Shown here: positions 38,630-49,824 of the stretch, piece after piece
Layout of the letters: every line of letters begins with the position of its first letter
Position numbering within the stretch: the stretch's first letter is position 1
NCBI GenBank assembly: GCA_025331565.1
Contig: JAFREQ010000092.1
Span: 423,001-487,000, forward strand
Direction: 5' to 3'
Length of the DNA: 64,000 nt
From: Holacanthus passer
Taxonomy: Eukaryota; Chordata; Actinopteri; Pomacanthidae
The notes under the pieces: generated by a model
The model's input: the letters and a program-made list of their open reading frames with translations, nothing else
The model's database searches: none
What the model was told of the DNA's origin: nothing
Position numbers and translations under genes: made by a program

Positions 38630-38840
38630 GAGCAAGAAACAAGGACTAAAGCTGGAACACTATGACTGAGTGAATCTGGCAAATGACTGAGGAAACAGGG
38701 CTGGTACGTATGCAGGGGAGATAATGAGAGAATGGGAAACAGGTGCACTGGTGGGTGAGGGGATCAGGTGAACGCGGCAACACGCTTCATGGCAGGTGGG
38801 AAACGGCAGGTATCTGAAATGATGGGTGATGCTAATGACT
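38630..38840. repeat. Possible retroelement-derived repeat, part 2
   Basis: GGAGCAAGAAACAAGGACTA, GCAAATGACTGAGGAAACAG, GAGAATGGGAAACAGGTGCA and GGTGGGTGAGGGGATCAGGT are of the same style as 37670-37905. The AT-rich part between could be a later insertion; it contains a CAATAAAAAATAAAC tail at 38592-38606. Confidence 0.35.
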
Positions 38841-39979
38841 GAAAAAACAAGAAAAAGAGTAAAAATATACAAAATGACATACACTGCAACTATTACGTTT
38901 ATGTAAGTTTAATGACATACAGATATAGAGCCAAGTGTCAAACTTTGGACTAAGTAAGTGAGTTCAATTTGCTTCCTGAAAAAGATGTTTAGACCTTAAA
39001 ATTTGTGTTTTTGGCTGACAACAGCGATAAGAAAAAAAAATCCCATCAGTTCTTTTCAGGCATCTGTTTTCCCCGCCGTGACTTTCAGGAAAAAACCTGT
39101 GGGTGTCTCCTTCTGATGGGGGCTTTTAGGGTCATTACCCATAAGCCTTTACTTCCATCCAGCCGCAGATTTAGATCACCCCAGTAGACCAGAAATAGCA
39201 GACCCACGGTTCCGTCTCTTTCTATCTCTCAATCTCCAGCAGAGACCACACTTTCCATTTTGGACAATTTGACGCTCTTAAGCCTCCCCCATGATCACCA
39301 CCCCTCTGTTATTAGTGTGTGTCCGAGAGTGTGTGTGTGTGTGTGCTCTCTCCGAGCCTTTGCTTTAGTGAGTGCTTGGTCCACTACACTGGAATGCACT
39401 CTTGGCTGCAGAGGAGATGGTGTTGGTACCCTTGGACTCTCAAGAGCCTCGGGCTTTGGCAACAACCCAGGTCAAATATACAATACAGTGCATGGGCTGG
39501 CACAGATGTTGCTGTATGACACACTCTCACTGTTTCTCTTTGTGCTTATCTTTATGGCTGCCTGTCTTTTCCTTTCTTACTTCTGATTGCCATCTGACTG
39601 TCACTTGAAATTTCTGCAGACTTGTCGCAAAGAATGAAATGCACATTCTCTTCAGCTGGGTTCCTGGGCAGTTTTGTGCTCTCTCGAGATAGTTTTATGT
39701 TCTTTCACAAAGACTCAGCTACATGGTGGGTGTATGCAAAACATAGGGCAGTAAGGTTGTGAATAGATAAGGCCTGCTTGGAGGCGAGTGAATTAGATCC
39801 TACAGGCGTTTAAGTTAAAAGGGCAGAATGGCTCCATAGTCACAAGGACATTTTCAAAGGACCAAGTTTCATCCAGCACTCTCACTCTACCACACTATAT
39901 CTCTCCCTCTTTAAACTACCTTTACATTTCAGACTGTCATCCAGGTCTGATGTCAGAAAAGGCACGGACAAAGAATTTG

Positions 39980-41270
39980 GCAAACGATATATACACCATG
40001 TTATACAGTGACAGGTGGTGTGCGGAGAATTTGTTTCAGTGACTGCCCAGAGTTAGGCCTGAGCAGAGGGAGACACTTGACAGACCTCTCACCCTGCAGG
40101 AACTCACAAGTCTCGTACAGCATCTGTCCCTGGGCCGTGCTCCCGCTATTGATGGAATTCCAACAGACTTCTAAAGGCACATTTGGGGTGCTGGGGGGGA
40201 GGATCTGTTAAAGGCTTTCCCGGAGTCTCTCTGAGAAGACCACCGAGCAGCTGTCAGCAGGCAAGGGTGTCATTTCTGACTAAAAAGTGGGGCCTGCAGA
40301 TTCATTTTTGTGCTTGCATTATAAAAATCCTTTCTAGAGGATACTCTGAGAAAGGACTTTGACTGTGTGATACATTGAGAGCCAGCCTATATTGTGTCCC
40401 AGGGACATCTATTATAGACTCCAGGAACCTGAACTGACTACGGTAGAATAGAAGTGGTCGGCTTGCTTGTTGTTGAAAATGAAAGTGAGTATGACCATGT
40501 GTGCCACACATTATATATTTGTTTCATTTTATGACTTTTGAAGAGTGTTTACTTTCCGGGATAGACCTTTGTATTCAGGGGCTTGTGTTATGGTCAAGGT
40601 CTAGATCAACTGAGAAGAGTCATCCTTTGGTTTTCTATGGAATCTATGGAAACTATATAGCAGCTTATCATTCAAGCACCAGTGTGAGTTGTTGTCAAAG
40701 CAAACATACACTGAGGACATTATAAGTATATTACGCACATAAGTACAATGTAAATGATGTACAAGGACTATGTGAAACCTTCACAAGTCTGTGTGAAGGG
40801 CCTCCTTAATAAGGATGGAGAAAGACGTGAGAGGGCGCTTATGATGCTGTGGACAGATTCAAGGATTCTTACTTGTGTATCTGGAGCCAGGAAAGTGTGT
40901 GGGGCTTTCCAGCAGAATGCAGAAATAGAATAGGGAGGAACTGGGGCACGAGGTTTCAGCCATGTTATCAAAATGTTGCTTAAGTCCTTTGAGGGTAGAA
41001 TCCTGGCTACAAATAAAATGACTGCCTTTAATCTCTGGCATCAGTTCTGTGTGCTGGAGACCCCAAAAGTACTGCTAGGGGTCTCAGAGGAAAACTAAAG
41101 TGGCAGGTGTGACAGTACAGGGGGAAGATCAAGGTCTGGTGGAATTTCAAAGTGAGTTTGTTCTTTCCAGCCACAAGTGGACCAAAACTTACTGTTTTGG
41201 CTCGATATCTGTAGCTGGTATTTTTGGTTACTCCTCGGCAAGAAGAAGTGTTCCCTTTATGTAGTACTGT
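39980..41270 (+). mobile_element. Decayed Tx1-clade (L1 group) LINE, ORF2 reverse-transcriptase region
   Basis: Plus-strand pieces in changing frames follow Tx1-like ORF2 in order. At 40079-40174 there is RPLTLQELTSLVQ, then GRAPAIDGIPTDF and a stop. Next come GEDLLKAFPESL and a degraded LPLSCRRA-like piece. YCVPGTSIIDS occurs at 40390-40422. At 40983-41076 FEGRILATNKMTAFNLWHQ and LETPKVLL match the post-RT region, and EDQGLVEF at 41125-41148 matches the GGQGLVD motif. Many frameshifts and stops mean there is no function. It lies antisense to the BRINP gene within an intron. A GATA microsatellite and an unrelated dispersed repeat follow it. Confidence 0.85.
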
Positions 41271-41303
41271 GGAAACTGAAGGTATGGGGGGGGACGGGTT
41301 TTG

Positions 41304-41329
41304 GATAGATAGATAGATAGACAGATAGA
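41304..41329. repeat. GATA microsatellite
   Basis: GATAGATAGATAGATAGACA then GATAGA, just after a G-rich run and the Tx1-type LINE remnant. Confidence 0.9.
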
Positions 41330-41404
41330 ACAGATCTGCAATTAAGGTTCACCTTTTAATTAATCATTACCATGATGTTTCCTTAGCCAAGTTTTAGTTT
41401 CCTA

Positions 41405-41470
41405 AATGTAACCGTATCTTAACCACAACCTTTCCCTAACCATTACCATACTGTGGTTTCCATACACAGG
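41405..41470 (-). repeat. Short TTAGGGAAAG-type repeat fragment, inverted copy
   Basis: AACCACAACCTTTCCCTAAC and CATTACCATACTGTGG are complementary to the sequence at 21341-21382. The fragment sits just after the Tx1-type LINE remnant and a GATA microsatellite. Confidence 0.5.
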
Positions 41471-42243
41471 TACTGCAGAAAGTGAGGATTTAAAAACTGC
41501 TGGCATTAGATATATAAATGTAATGGAATGTTATCCATTCGCAGGATCATCCAAGTTCTTGACTGGCAGTAGGGTTGGGTTTTATGAATGTGAGCTAGTT
41601 CTGCTGCCTGTCTGTCTTCTACCAGATAGCGGGACCATACTACAGATAACGTCATGAGGTGTGGAACAGCACCTGTATGTTTGACAAAGATACCCTTCTA
41701 ACCATGTAGGATGAGAAAACTCTACCAGGTCAAGGCTGGGATGGTGGAATGGTCTTCAATTTTGGTGACCTAGCAGGACAATAATGCTGGTAGCATAAAT
41801 TTGCACTAGGTCAAACTGTTATTTTACATTTTGCAATATTGATCGAGAAGAATTTCTTTTTATATAAAGTGTATAACCCCCATTGAAAGGCATAGCGCTC
41901 AGCTGGAGTGAAGGTTTATTCACAGGGTCATCACAACAAACTGATCTGAAACTGAACCTTGCAGCACACATTGATCCATATGGCCATGTTACACTGCATG
42001 TTCTGTGGAAAGCAATGCTTCAACATTTGCTCTGTGACTTTGAAGGGCATGCTATGAGCTGTGAACGGCTGGTGTGAAATGCAAGGCATTATGCTCTCCA
42101 GAGAATGGTACTGTACATACTGTATGTTGCAGGCCTTGTGCAGTTCAAAGGCTACGTTAAACATTAAAAAAAGCAAAAAGTAAAAGGTCACATTCAAGGG
42201 TGATAGTCTGTGGATGTGAATCTTTGACCCTGGTTTTGAATAT

Positions 42244-42300
42244 TAAAGGATAATTCCAGTTTGCAACTTGGGTCTTACTTTCATAGTTTTGGTTTGGTTA
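42244..42300 (+). repeat. Dispersed repeat fragment (AAAGGATAATTCCAGTTT type)
   Basis: TTAAAGGATAATTCCAGTTT, GCAACTTGGGTCTTACTTTC and ATAGTTTTGGTT follow a fish dispersed repeat known from memory. The downstream boundary is unclear. Confidence 0.45.
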
Positions 42301-45300
42301 GCGTAAACAAAGTTATTACAACTCGATTCAAGGGCAACGACAATGACTTGCCTGATCCAATTTTCTGTGCTTTCTATATATAAATGTGTCTATCCCATTT
42401 GTCTCAGTTCACACTCCTCCCAAAAATCCTTTTCTGTTTTCCTGCCACTTTCTTTCTCATTTTCAGGAACTCAGAGGGGCGATGAAGCAAGACACCACAT
42501 TGAGATGTTGCACCAGTCCTGAGTCTCACTCACTGCTTTTGCTCACCAGCACATTTCCTGGCATATGCCCGCCGTCAATAGCAAAAATACTGGTTTCAAG
42601 AATACTGAAACAACTTAATTTGAAGGTAACACCAAAAAAAAGAGCAAATAAAAATAAAAAAGAGTAAAGAAAAATCCATCTTTGCACAGGAAAACTGTGT
42701 GCAAAGTCCGACAAGAACAGGAAGTCAGGCTGTAAACTGTGATGGATGTTTCCACAGGACGGTTTGGGTAACAATTTTACTAGCCATTTCATAAATTCAA
42801 CCAGCCTGAGGTTAACAGAGTGGCCTGTGACCTTCATTTTAGTGATGCCACCCCATTTGCAAATCTCAATAATTAACAGGTACTAAAGGCTTTTATGCAG
42901 CTGGATGCATTTTGTCCTATTACTCCAGTGTTTGTTCAGACTGAATCTGACAGAGAAACTACTCACCCACTATCAACTTGTGGAAGTAAATAGATGTAAA
43001 CAAACCCTGCAGAGAAGGTTCTGCTTCTAAAGAACGACAGGATGAACATTATCTTAAACATAATGCATCAATGATAATGAAGAAAACACAACAGAATAGA
43101 TTGCCATCAGCCTGTAGCTGAGCTTGTTTGTGGGTTTAAATATTCTCACTCATATGTATGATATTGTTTATTCTGCTGTAATATTATTTCAACACAAGTT
43201 GACCTTACCAATGAAAATAAGACCTAAGCAAGTGTTTAAGTCATTTTGAAAAGACAGAGTGGCAATTCCTTATTCCTCATTTTTCATTTCCACTTATTGC
43301 TGGAGAATGACATCACTGTAGGTCCTAATAAACCTTCTGTTAGGATTAGTGAAGCTGTTTATCTGAGATTCAGGGATAAATCTCATTTCGGGCACAGATA
43401 TTGTATTCTCTCAGCCTGTATTTCCATGAGCACCTGCCCTATGCTTGCCTTAGGGTGGAGAGGGTGCCCCCTACATGGGACATTGTGGTGGGAGCAAGAT
43501 TGCTTTCTTTGGTTTTGCAAGGGAAGATTATGTAAACTAAAGGTTGCTAAACCCAATTAATGCACTGGTGGCTGTATTTTGTGTCCCTGTCTCTCACCAC
43601 ACAGTTTTGTTTGTTCTTACCAGACTTGCTGTTCCTGGACTCTTGATGTGTTGTTGATGCACTCATACTCAACTACACCACCCACACTCTCTCTCACATA
43701 CACATACACACACATTCATCTACACAAAAGAGCTGCACAACTAATAACCAAAGAGCTTTAATTTTGAAGGGTAAAAGCCTTGAAAAGACATTCAAGAAAA
43801 ATAATAAGGATTTTGTACTCCACTTCAAAGCATCGCTCTGAGTCAAGGCTGTTTTCGACAACCATTAATGATGAGAGAAGGGTGGCCACTGTTGGCACCA
43901 AAGCACTGGTCTTCATTTCACAGAAGCACATATGCACACACACCCAAACACCCAGGCAAAGCCTAAAGGTACACAACACACACACATGCAGGCACGGAAT
44001 CAGAGTAAGAGATCAGAAGTATGAAGAGTATGAACAGTGGAGCATTGAAGCATCCGGGGAATAGAAAATACAAAGAGATTTTCTCTACTTGCCTAGAGAA
44101 TGTACAGCATGGAGCTTTAGAGTTTCTACCACAGAATGATGTAACACTTTTTTGTCCTTTAACTCTGATACTATTTTTTCTTTTTAATTTTCCAGCGGTG
44201 CAGAGGTTCAAACACAAAGAGGCTGTGTGGTTAAGAGTGGTTCATGCTGTTACAACGGAGAGGTTTGTATGTTTAGTGAAGTACTAATGGAGGCACATAT
44301 TCAACAAACATATTTGAAATTATCTTCCCACCTGTTTCAAAATATCCCAGTTTCTCCTATATAGTAGCTAACTTACTTACATGACCTAATTTTTGTTGAT
44401 GGGGCTCCCAGGATAAGGGTTCTGAAATTCTAGTTAAATGGAGCCCATCAGGCTAATTGGTTGGAATTAGAGGAAGACCCTTGCACATTGCTGTGGTTGC
44501 ACTTTCTCCAATTCCATTACAAAATCAACATACAACAACAAACGCATCATACATTACACCATTAGTGAATAGAAGAACATTTAGGGCTCTAGGGACACCA
44601 CTATCTGATAACCACTATTATCTGGGAAGAGGGGAGCTCCACTATTGACTATCCACTATCTCAAAAGACAATATATGGGAGTGCAAGAAATTCAATTTCA
44701 GCAAAGACACAATTAACCAACATCTTAGTAAAAGTTCCTTAGGATTGCACCTGACAAATGTCCAACCTCATTTTCTTGTACTAAAAAAAACAATATTGAA
44801 TATTTATAAATCACTTTGAAACTTCAAAGGCCCTTAAAATCAATGTCCTTAACCAGCTTCTTAATGTCAGTGATGAGTCTTACATGGTTATTTAACATGA
44901 GAAATGCCTGCATTTGTTTCCATGCACCAATCAGAACTTACAAACAGAAGAATCAGAATCTGATAAAAGTTGTTAGTTGTCTGCTTGTTCTTGTATTGTA
45001 AATCAAGTCAAACCACATTCACACTGTCCTGACTGATGAGCTACGTTTTTGACACAAAGTCTTACTGATTTATACGATATGATATGATATATACCTACAT
45101 ATTTTCCTAAGTTTAAAGCATTATTAATTGATTTGTTTGGCCACTTTGGGGCAGCAAAGCAAGATGTAAACAACAGTGATAGCATATAACCTGTTGAGAA
45201 TTTGTAAGTACTCAGTTACCTATTTTCACATCCAGCAGATCCAGAGAAACACTAGTGCTCATTTGGGTGAGTTCCTGTTTCTTTCCCTATATTGTTCTTC

Positions 45301-45907
45301 TTTTATCTCTAGCTTGGCCTCCACCAACTCCTGAGAAAAATATCTGTCATTTTTGCTGTTAAATGCTCTACTATTGTACTCTACTATTGCTCTACAAATA
45401 TTTTATTGTCTAATATCTCAACCTCTCATATTAGTCACGGACCACTTTGCTTTCAAAAGACCTTATTTAGCATCTAATCTCATTATAAATCATTCCCTCT
45501 TCATTTCTGTCACAGTACAGTGCTGCTCTGGTTACACATCACTGACAGCTGTGTTTTACAGTAATATTTTCTTATAGTTTTGGGTCTTCTAATACAACTA
45601 CTGACATCGTGGACTCCACAGTGTGAAATTCTTTCTTTTGGTCTTTGGTAACATCTTCAGGACAATGCAATTTTAGGAGTGCCAGTTACGCTAATGATGG
45701 AATATCATGCAAGTTCATGCAGTTAAGAGAGTTTGGTGAATCAGACTTGGAAAATCTCGTACAAACCTCAAAGGAAAAACGAAGAGAGATTTAGGATAAA
45801 AAAAAAATGAAAATGTTCTTCCATGAGACTTTTTATTTTTTTGCTACAAACAGCGGCCTTCTGTTGGAAACAAGGCCGTTGAGATAAAATTGCAGGCCAT
45901 AAAACCA

Positions 45908-45990
45908 AAACAATGAGCTAAAAGACGCAAAAATGCTCTGTAGAGTCACAGGGAACTGCAGCGTTGAGTGATAATTCTCTCTGGGTTCAT
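45908..45990 (+). repeat. Dispersed repeat (ACAATGAGCTAAAA family), copy 2
   Basis: This copy has the identical start CCAAAACAATGAGCTAAAA, then ATGCTCTGTAGAGTCACAGG, GAACTGCAGCGTTGAGTGAT and AATTCTC. It is the second copy of the family seen at 14265-14371. A shorter piece may be at 10230-10245. Confidence 0.65.
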
Positions 45991-46254
45991 CCCTATAACT
46001 GTGACACCTGCCACATTACACAATATGCATGTTAATATAAACATGCTGACTAGTGCAGCTTTCACTTTATGGCTGTTATGTCACCCTGCATGAGGTCATC
46101 AAGTTATCAGGGGAGTATGTTCTGTGCATATTAATCCATACGGATTTGTGTAAAAATGCATTCATACATGTTAGAATTGAGCCTCACAATGCCTAATCAA
46201 ATTCAAGGTTATACATAGAGTTGCTGCTCTGAAACCAAGCTTTTTTTTTTTTTT

Positions 46255-46550
46255 GTTAGATGCCACACTGCAGCCAGATCCCATGCTGATAACACTCATC
46301 ATCTCAGAAGCACAAAGCACACTGACTGCATTCCAACACCACTATTGCCTTTGGCCTTACAACAGAAAAGCAAATTATACTTCGGCTTTTGAGACATCTG
46401 AAGTACCAAGCGTGAAGCATTGGCTCAATGAAATGTGTGATACCTTACACTTGGCAGCTGGGTACAGTCTCAAGGACAACCTTAAATGACCAGAAAGTTT
46501 GGTCTCCCCTTGTCTCCTTTTTAGAAGAGGTTACAGATCAGCAGAAGTGA
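46255..46550 (+). mobile_element. L1-type LINE ORF2 C-terminal fragment
   Basis: The plus strand reads SEVPSVKHWLNEMCDTLHL and YSLKDNL, then after one frameshift KVWSPLVSFLEE and a stop at 46548. This order (P-x-x-x-x-W-L-x-E-M, then W-x-P-h-x-x-F-L near the end) is typical of the extreme C-terminus of L1-type ORF2. No RT motifs were seen upstream, which fits a 5'-truncated insertion. A T14 run lies immediately before it. It may come from a different family than the Tx1-type copy 5 kb away. Confidence 0.6.
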
Positions 46551-49521
46551 TTATTCCTCAGTGCATATGATAGCTCCTGAAGGAAAGGACAAGGCCGGGT
46601 GGTCGGGGAGGATAATGGTATTTTGATATTCTCTTTTCTTTATGCTCTTTTAATCTTTTTGTCCATTAGAAAGTCTGCCCACAAGCCTGTTCGCTTACAG
46701 TATGTGCTTACGTGCCCAAAAACTCTTCAAGAAAGTTGTGATCATCATTTTGGTGGTAGAAGTAGTATCTGCTGCTGAATTATTAACACCTGTAGTGATA
46801 TAGTAAACAGATCTTTGCCTCAGAAATAACGAGTTGTATTTTTTTTCTGTTTCGTCTAAAGGAAAAATGGGAATAAGGTAGTTAACATGAGCGGATCATG
46901 AAAGCTAAAAACACAAGAGAACAACCCTGTGAGCTACTGTTTGATTATTTAAAAGACCTTTGAAAACCTCTGTGATGTCAAAAACATAGAAAATGAAAAA
47001 TGAGAGCTATATGCAAAGGACGTAACAAGACTATAAAGGGAACAATGAGCTGGATGGTTTGTCACCACATGTTCTATCCTCAAACTCATCACAGAACTTC
47101 ACACAAACAAGTCATATTTCCCTGAGGTCATCTAAGAAGAATCACTTGTTCTGTCATTATGAAAAAGGAAATGTGTCTCCTACTCTGTCACCTTTAGTCC
47201 CCGTAGGTGGTTCATTTAGCTAATTCCATTTGTGTGTGCAGACACACAATTAACATAAACAGGAGCTTTTTCATTACTTTTTTCAACCATGAAAGCAGCA
47301 CGAGATCTACTATATTACTGAACAAAACTGCATTCAAATTCAAAGCAGTGTGCTGGTTAAAAACTCTCTTATATAACATCCCTATAGCAGCTTACATCAA
47401 GGGTTCTCAACCACTTGAGGACTGGCAAGCGGGCAAAGAGTGGTCTCTTACTTTACATGCTTTGATGTACATAAAATACCACTATGCTATTTCTCTGCCA
47501 CGGTATTGTATTTATACATTTATCTATATTTATTTTAGTTTTAATTGATCACACCATATAGTAGGACATGTTCTATTGTAGTTGCTTAAAAGTGAGTTTC
47601 TGATATTTGATATGGAATCAATATATTTTTTTAGAAAAAAAAATCAGTCTCCATGTCTTCTTCAGTAGTATGTTTGTAACACATCTACATCAGGATCAAC
47701 AGTATGCATGTGCACTAGCACAGACAGACAAACACACACCGCTGCAGCAGCATCGGTCCTTACTGCCAATTTACTGCCATTACAAAACAGCCTTCTGCCT
47801 TTTAAGTTTTGAATTCCAGGCGGAAGCAAAATCGTTGTGGAGAATGGGACAATTATGCCCCCCTCGGTATATTAAATATGGAAAAGTGTCAAAAGAGGCA
47901 GATTTGTTCCCCTCAGTCTTAAACTGAACCCAAAATGCACTTGACGTGTCGTGTTCACCGTTCACTGAACATGTCTTGCTTTATCTTGGCATACGTGTCA
48001 ACCATCAGCAGTGAACACCACAGCTGTGTGTGCGGCTCACAAGCTCTCCCCAAAGGTTCGGGTCAGTATTCTATCCTCCGTGTGCCATGTGTCAATCTCT
48101 AATTCAGAAGAAACATAAAAACACAGTCTGTTTGAATCACGTCATCAGTGGTGCACATGCTGATTAACAGTGTGCTACTTGTCTGACTCATTAACAAGCA
48201 CAGTTTGTTTTCTTCTAAGTGATATGCAACAAGATAACTTGAGTTTCACTAAAACATTTGCCTTTTAAAAATTGAATCTGTTTTTAATTATTTAACTACA
48301 CTGTGTTGCTGTGAACTGACCAGGTTATCATGGTGTTGTGGTCAAAATGAGGACACACAGGTGGCCAAAGTGCATCCTGGAACAGCATGTGTTTTACTAC
48401 ACACTCAAGCACACACTGGTCTTCCTGCACAAGAGTTCATCCTGAACATAAACACAGAAATTATGTTTGATTGCTTTTACAAAAAATTGAGCTTAATGCC
48501 AGGTGTGTCCATATTTAGATGCAAAGAGCCGCCTGACTGACTGATTGGTTCCTTCCAAAATACCATCAGGCTGTTTCATAAGCCAAGCCGACCTGCTGTG
48601 GCAGAATACCCCAGATGTTATGAGTGCAGCACAGCCTCATTTCCCAGATCACCAACATTGGCCATTTGTGCTTTGAATTTGCCATGCTAATGGCTGCTCC
48701 TCGCTGTAACCTTAAATAGTTTATACCCTCATCTATATTTATACACTTACCCACAGCCTTCACACCTATCCTCCAACCTACTCTGGTCCCCCCAGTGTCT
48801 AACTGAATATTTCACCCTTGGTGTGGTGATCATTTTTGATCTTCTGACTAATAATACTTGGCTCTTTCATACTTGTATCATGGCCATGAAGGACAAAAAT
48901 AATACTCTTCAAAAAAATAAATAGATCTTCCCTCATGAGATGCAGAAATGAGTCGGTAGATGTTTTTTTTAACTAGAGGCTGATGTTGTGACTCTGGCTT
49001 GTTTGTTACAAAGTAAATACAGAAGCTGTAGCTAGTGCTATAGTACAATATGTATTGCTGCAAAACATTATACGGCACATTAAACTGAATTGCACAATTA
49101 GTTGCAAAGTTAATAAGGTTATTACGCCAAGAACATTACCCAGACTTCTTTTCGCAGAATAGTTTAATGTGAGGGAGAATTCTTACTCCACCGCTATCCC
49201 CCATCAAAATAATTTGGTGATGGTTTGGTGAGTTTTATCAAATAGGAAGGTTACTCCATGGATTACCACTTAAGCTTTACTTGTTTACCGAGTGTTCCAG
49301 GTGTAGATGGAGGGGTTAGATTGGGGTCAGTATGACCAGATACGGTCCATCTGCAGCCTGGTAAGATAACAACCTCCCCATGAGACTGAGAGTCAGTCAG
49401 GCAGGAGCAGACATATAAACTACTGCAGCGTAAAGTAAAGGGTCATCCCGGCCAACTACTACACACAGGAGGTGAGAGGCTTGGCAGGGTGGTGGATGGA
49501 GGTGGCAAGAGTCTGTGTGTT

Positions 49522-49524
<3 letters not shown>

Positions 49525-49557
<33 letters not shown>
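49525..49557. repeat. GT microsatellite (CA on the gene strand)
   Basis: Pure GT tract of about 33 bases. On the BRINP transcript it is a CA tract at about +162 to +194 of the intron after the 106-bp exon. Confidence 0.9.
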
Positions 49558-49559
<2 letters not shown>

Positions 49560-49640
49560 AAAAATCCTTTCCCTTCAATGGACATTTTCTTCAGGGCTGT
49601 GTCTATGTGTGTGCATGAATTTAAGATGAATATACGTGAG

Positions 49641-49647
<7 letters not shown>

Positions 49648-49681
<34 letters not shown>

Positions 49682-49703
49682 ACATGTGTGTGTGTGTGTG
49701 TGT
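49648..49703. repeat. GT microsatellite beside a splice donor
   Basis: GT tract 49648-49678, CGCACA interruption, GT again 49685-49703. On the BRINP strand it is a CA tract from about +16 to +71 after the 5' splice site of the 106-bp exon. CA repeats of this kind bind hnRNP L in other genes. Confidence 0.9.
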
Positions 49704-49718
49704 ATTATCCAGCCTTAC

Positions 49719-49824
49719 CCTTTAGGTGGATCTTATTTTCCGGGCTGTGAACCAACACTGAGCTAACTGAATCCAAGCTGTCGTAGTTACTGCAGCCGAG
49801 AGGTCCCGTCCTTGTTTCAGTTAC
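49719..49824 (-). CDS. brinp2/brinp3: BRINP-family internal exon (106 bp)
   Basis: This exon is 106 bp: phase 0 in and phase 1 out, with 35 full codons. It begins [15 protein letters not shown] and continues through [24 protein letters not shown] and LDSVSSVL are the most conserved string of the BRINP family, at the end of the MACPF region. The acceptor is a good pyrimidine tract ending TTTCCTAG, and the donor is AAGG|GTAAGG. The final G joins GC of the next exon to make glycine in KGLQ. No open frame of 60 or more codons covers it; it was found by searching for the family motif between its two neighbours. ENKI resembles BRINP3 (ENKV is expected in BRINP2). Skipping this exon would shift the frame. 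The intron after it opens almost directly into a CA repeat. Confidence 0.95.

Larger units (their letters stand above)
33007..49718 (-). other. BRINP intron, 16.7 kb
   Basis: This intron is bounded by the GTAAGG donor at 49718 and the TTCCAG acceptor at 33007. It holds a decayed Tx1-type LINE on the opposite strand (39.98-41.27 kb), an L1-type ORF2 C-terminus (46.26-46.55 kb), dispersed teleost repeats and microsatellites. Nothing was recognised in about 33100-35850, 36150-37050, 42400-45850 and 46600-49500 apart from short simple repeats. Confidence 0.9.

Noticed and set aside
47207..47548. 113-codon plus-strand frame
   Set aside because: AT-rich, contains a repeat-like GGTTCTCAACCACTTGAGG piece, no recognised domain.
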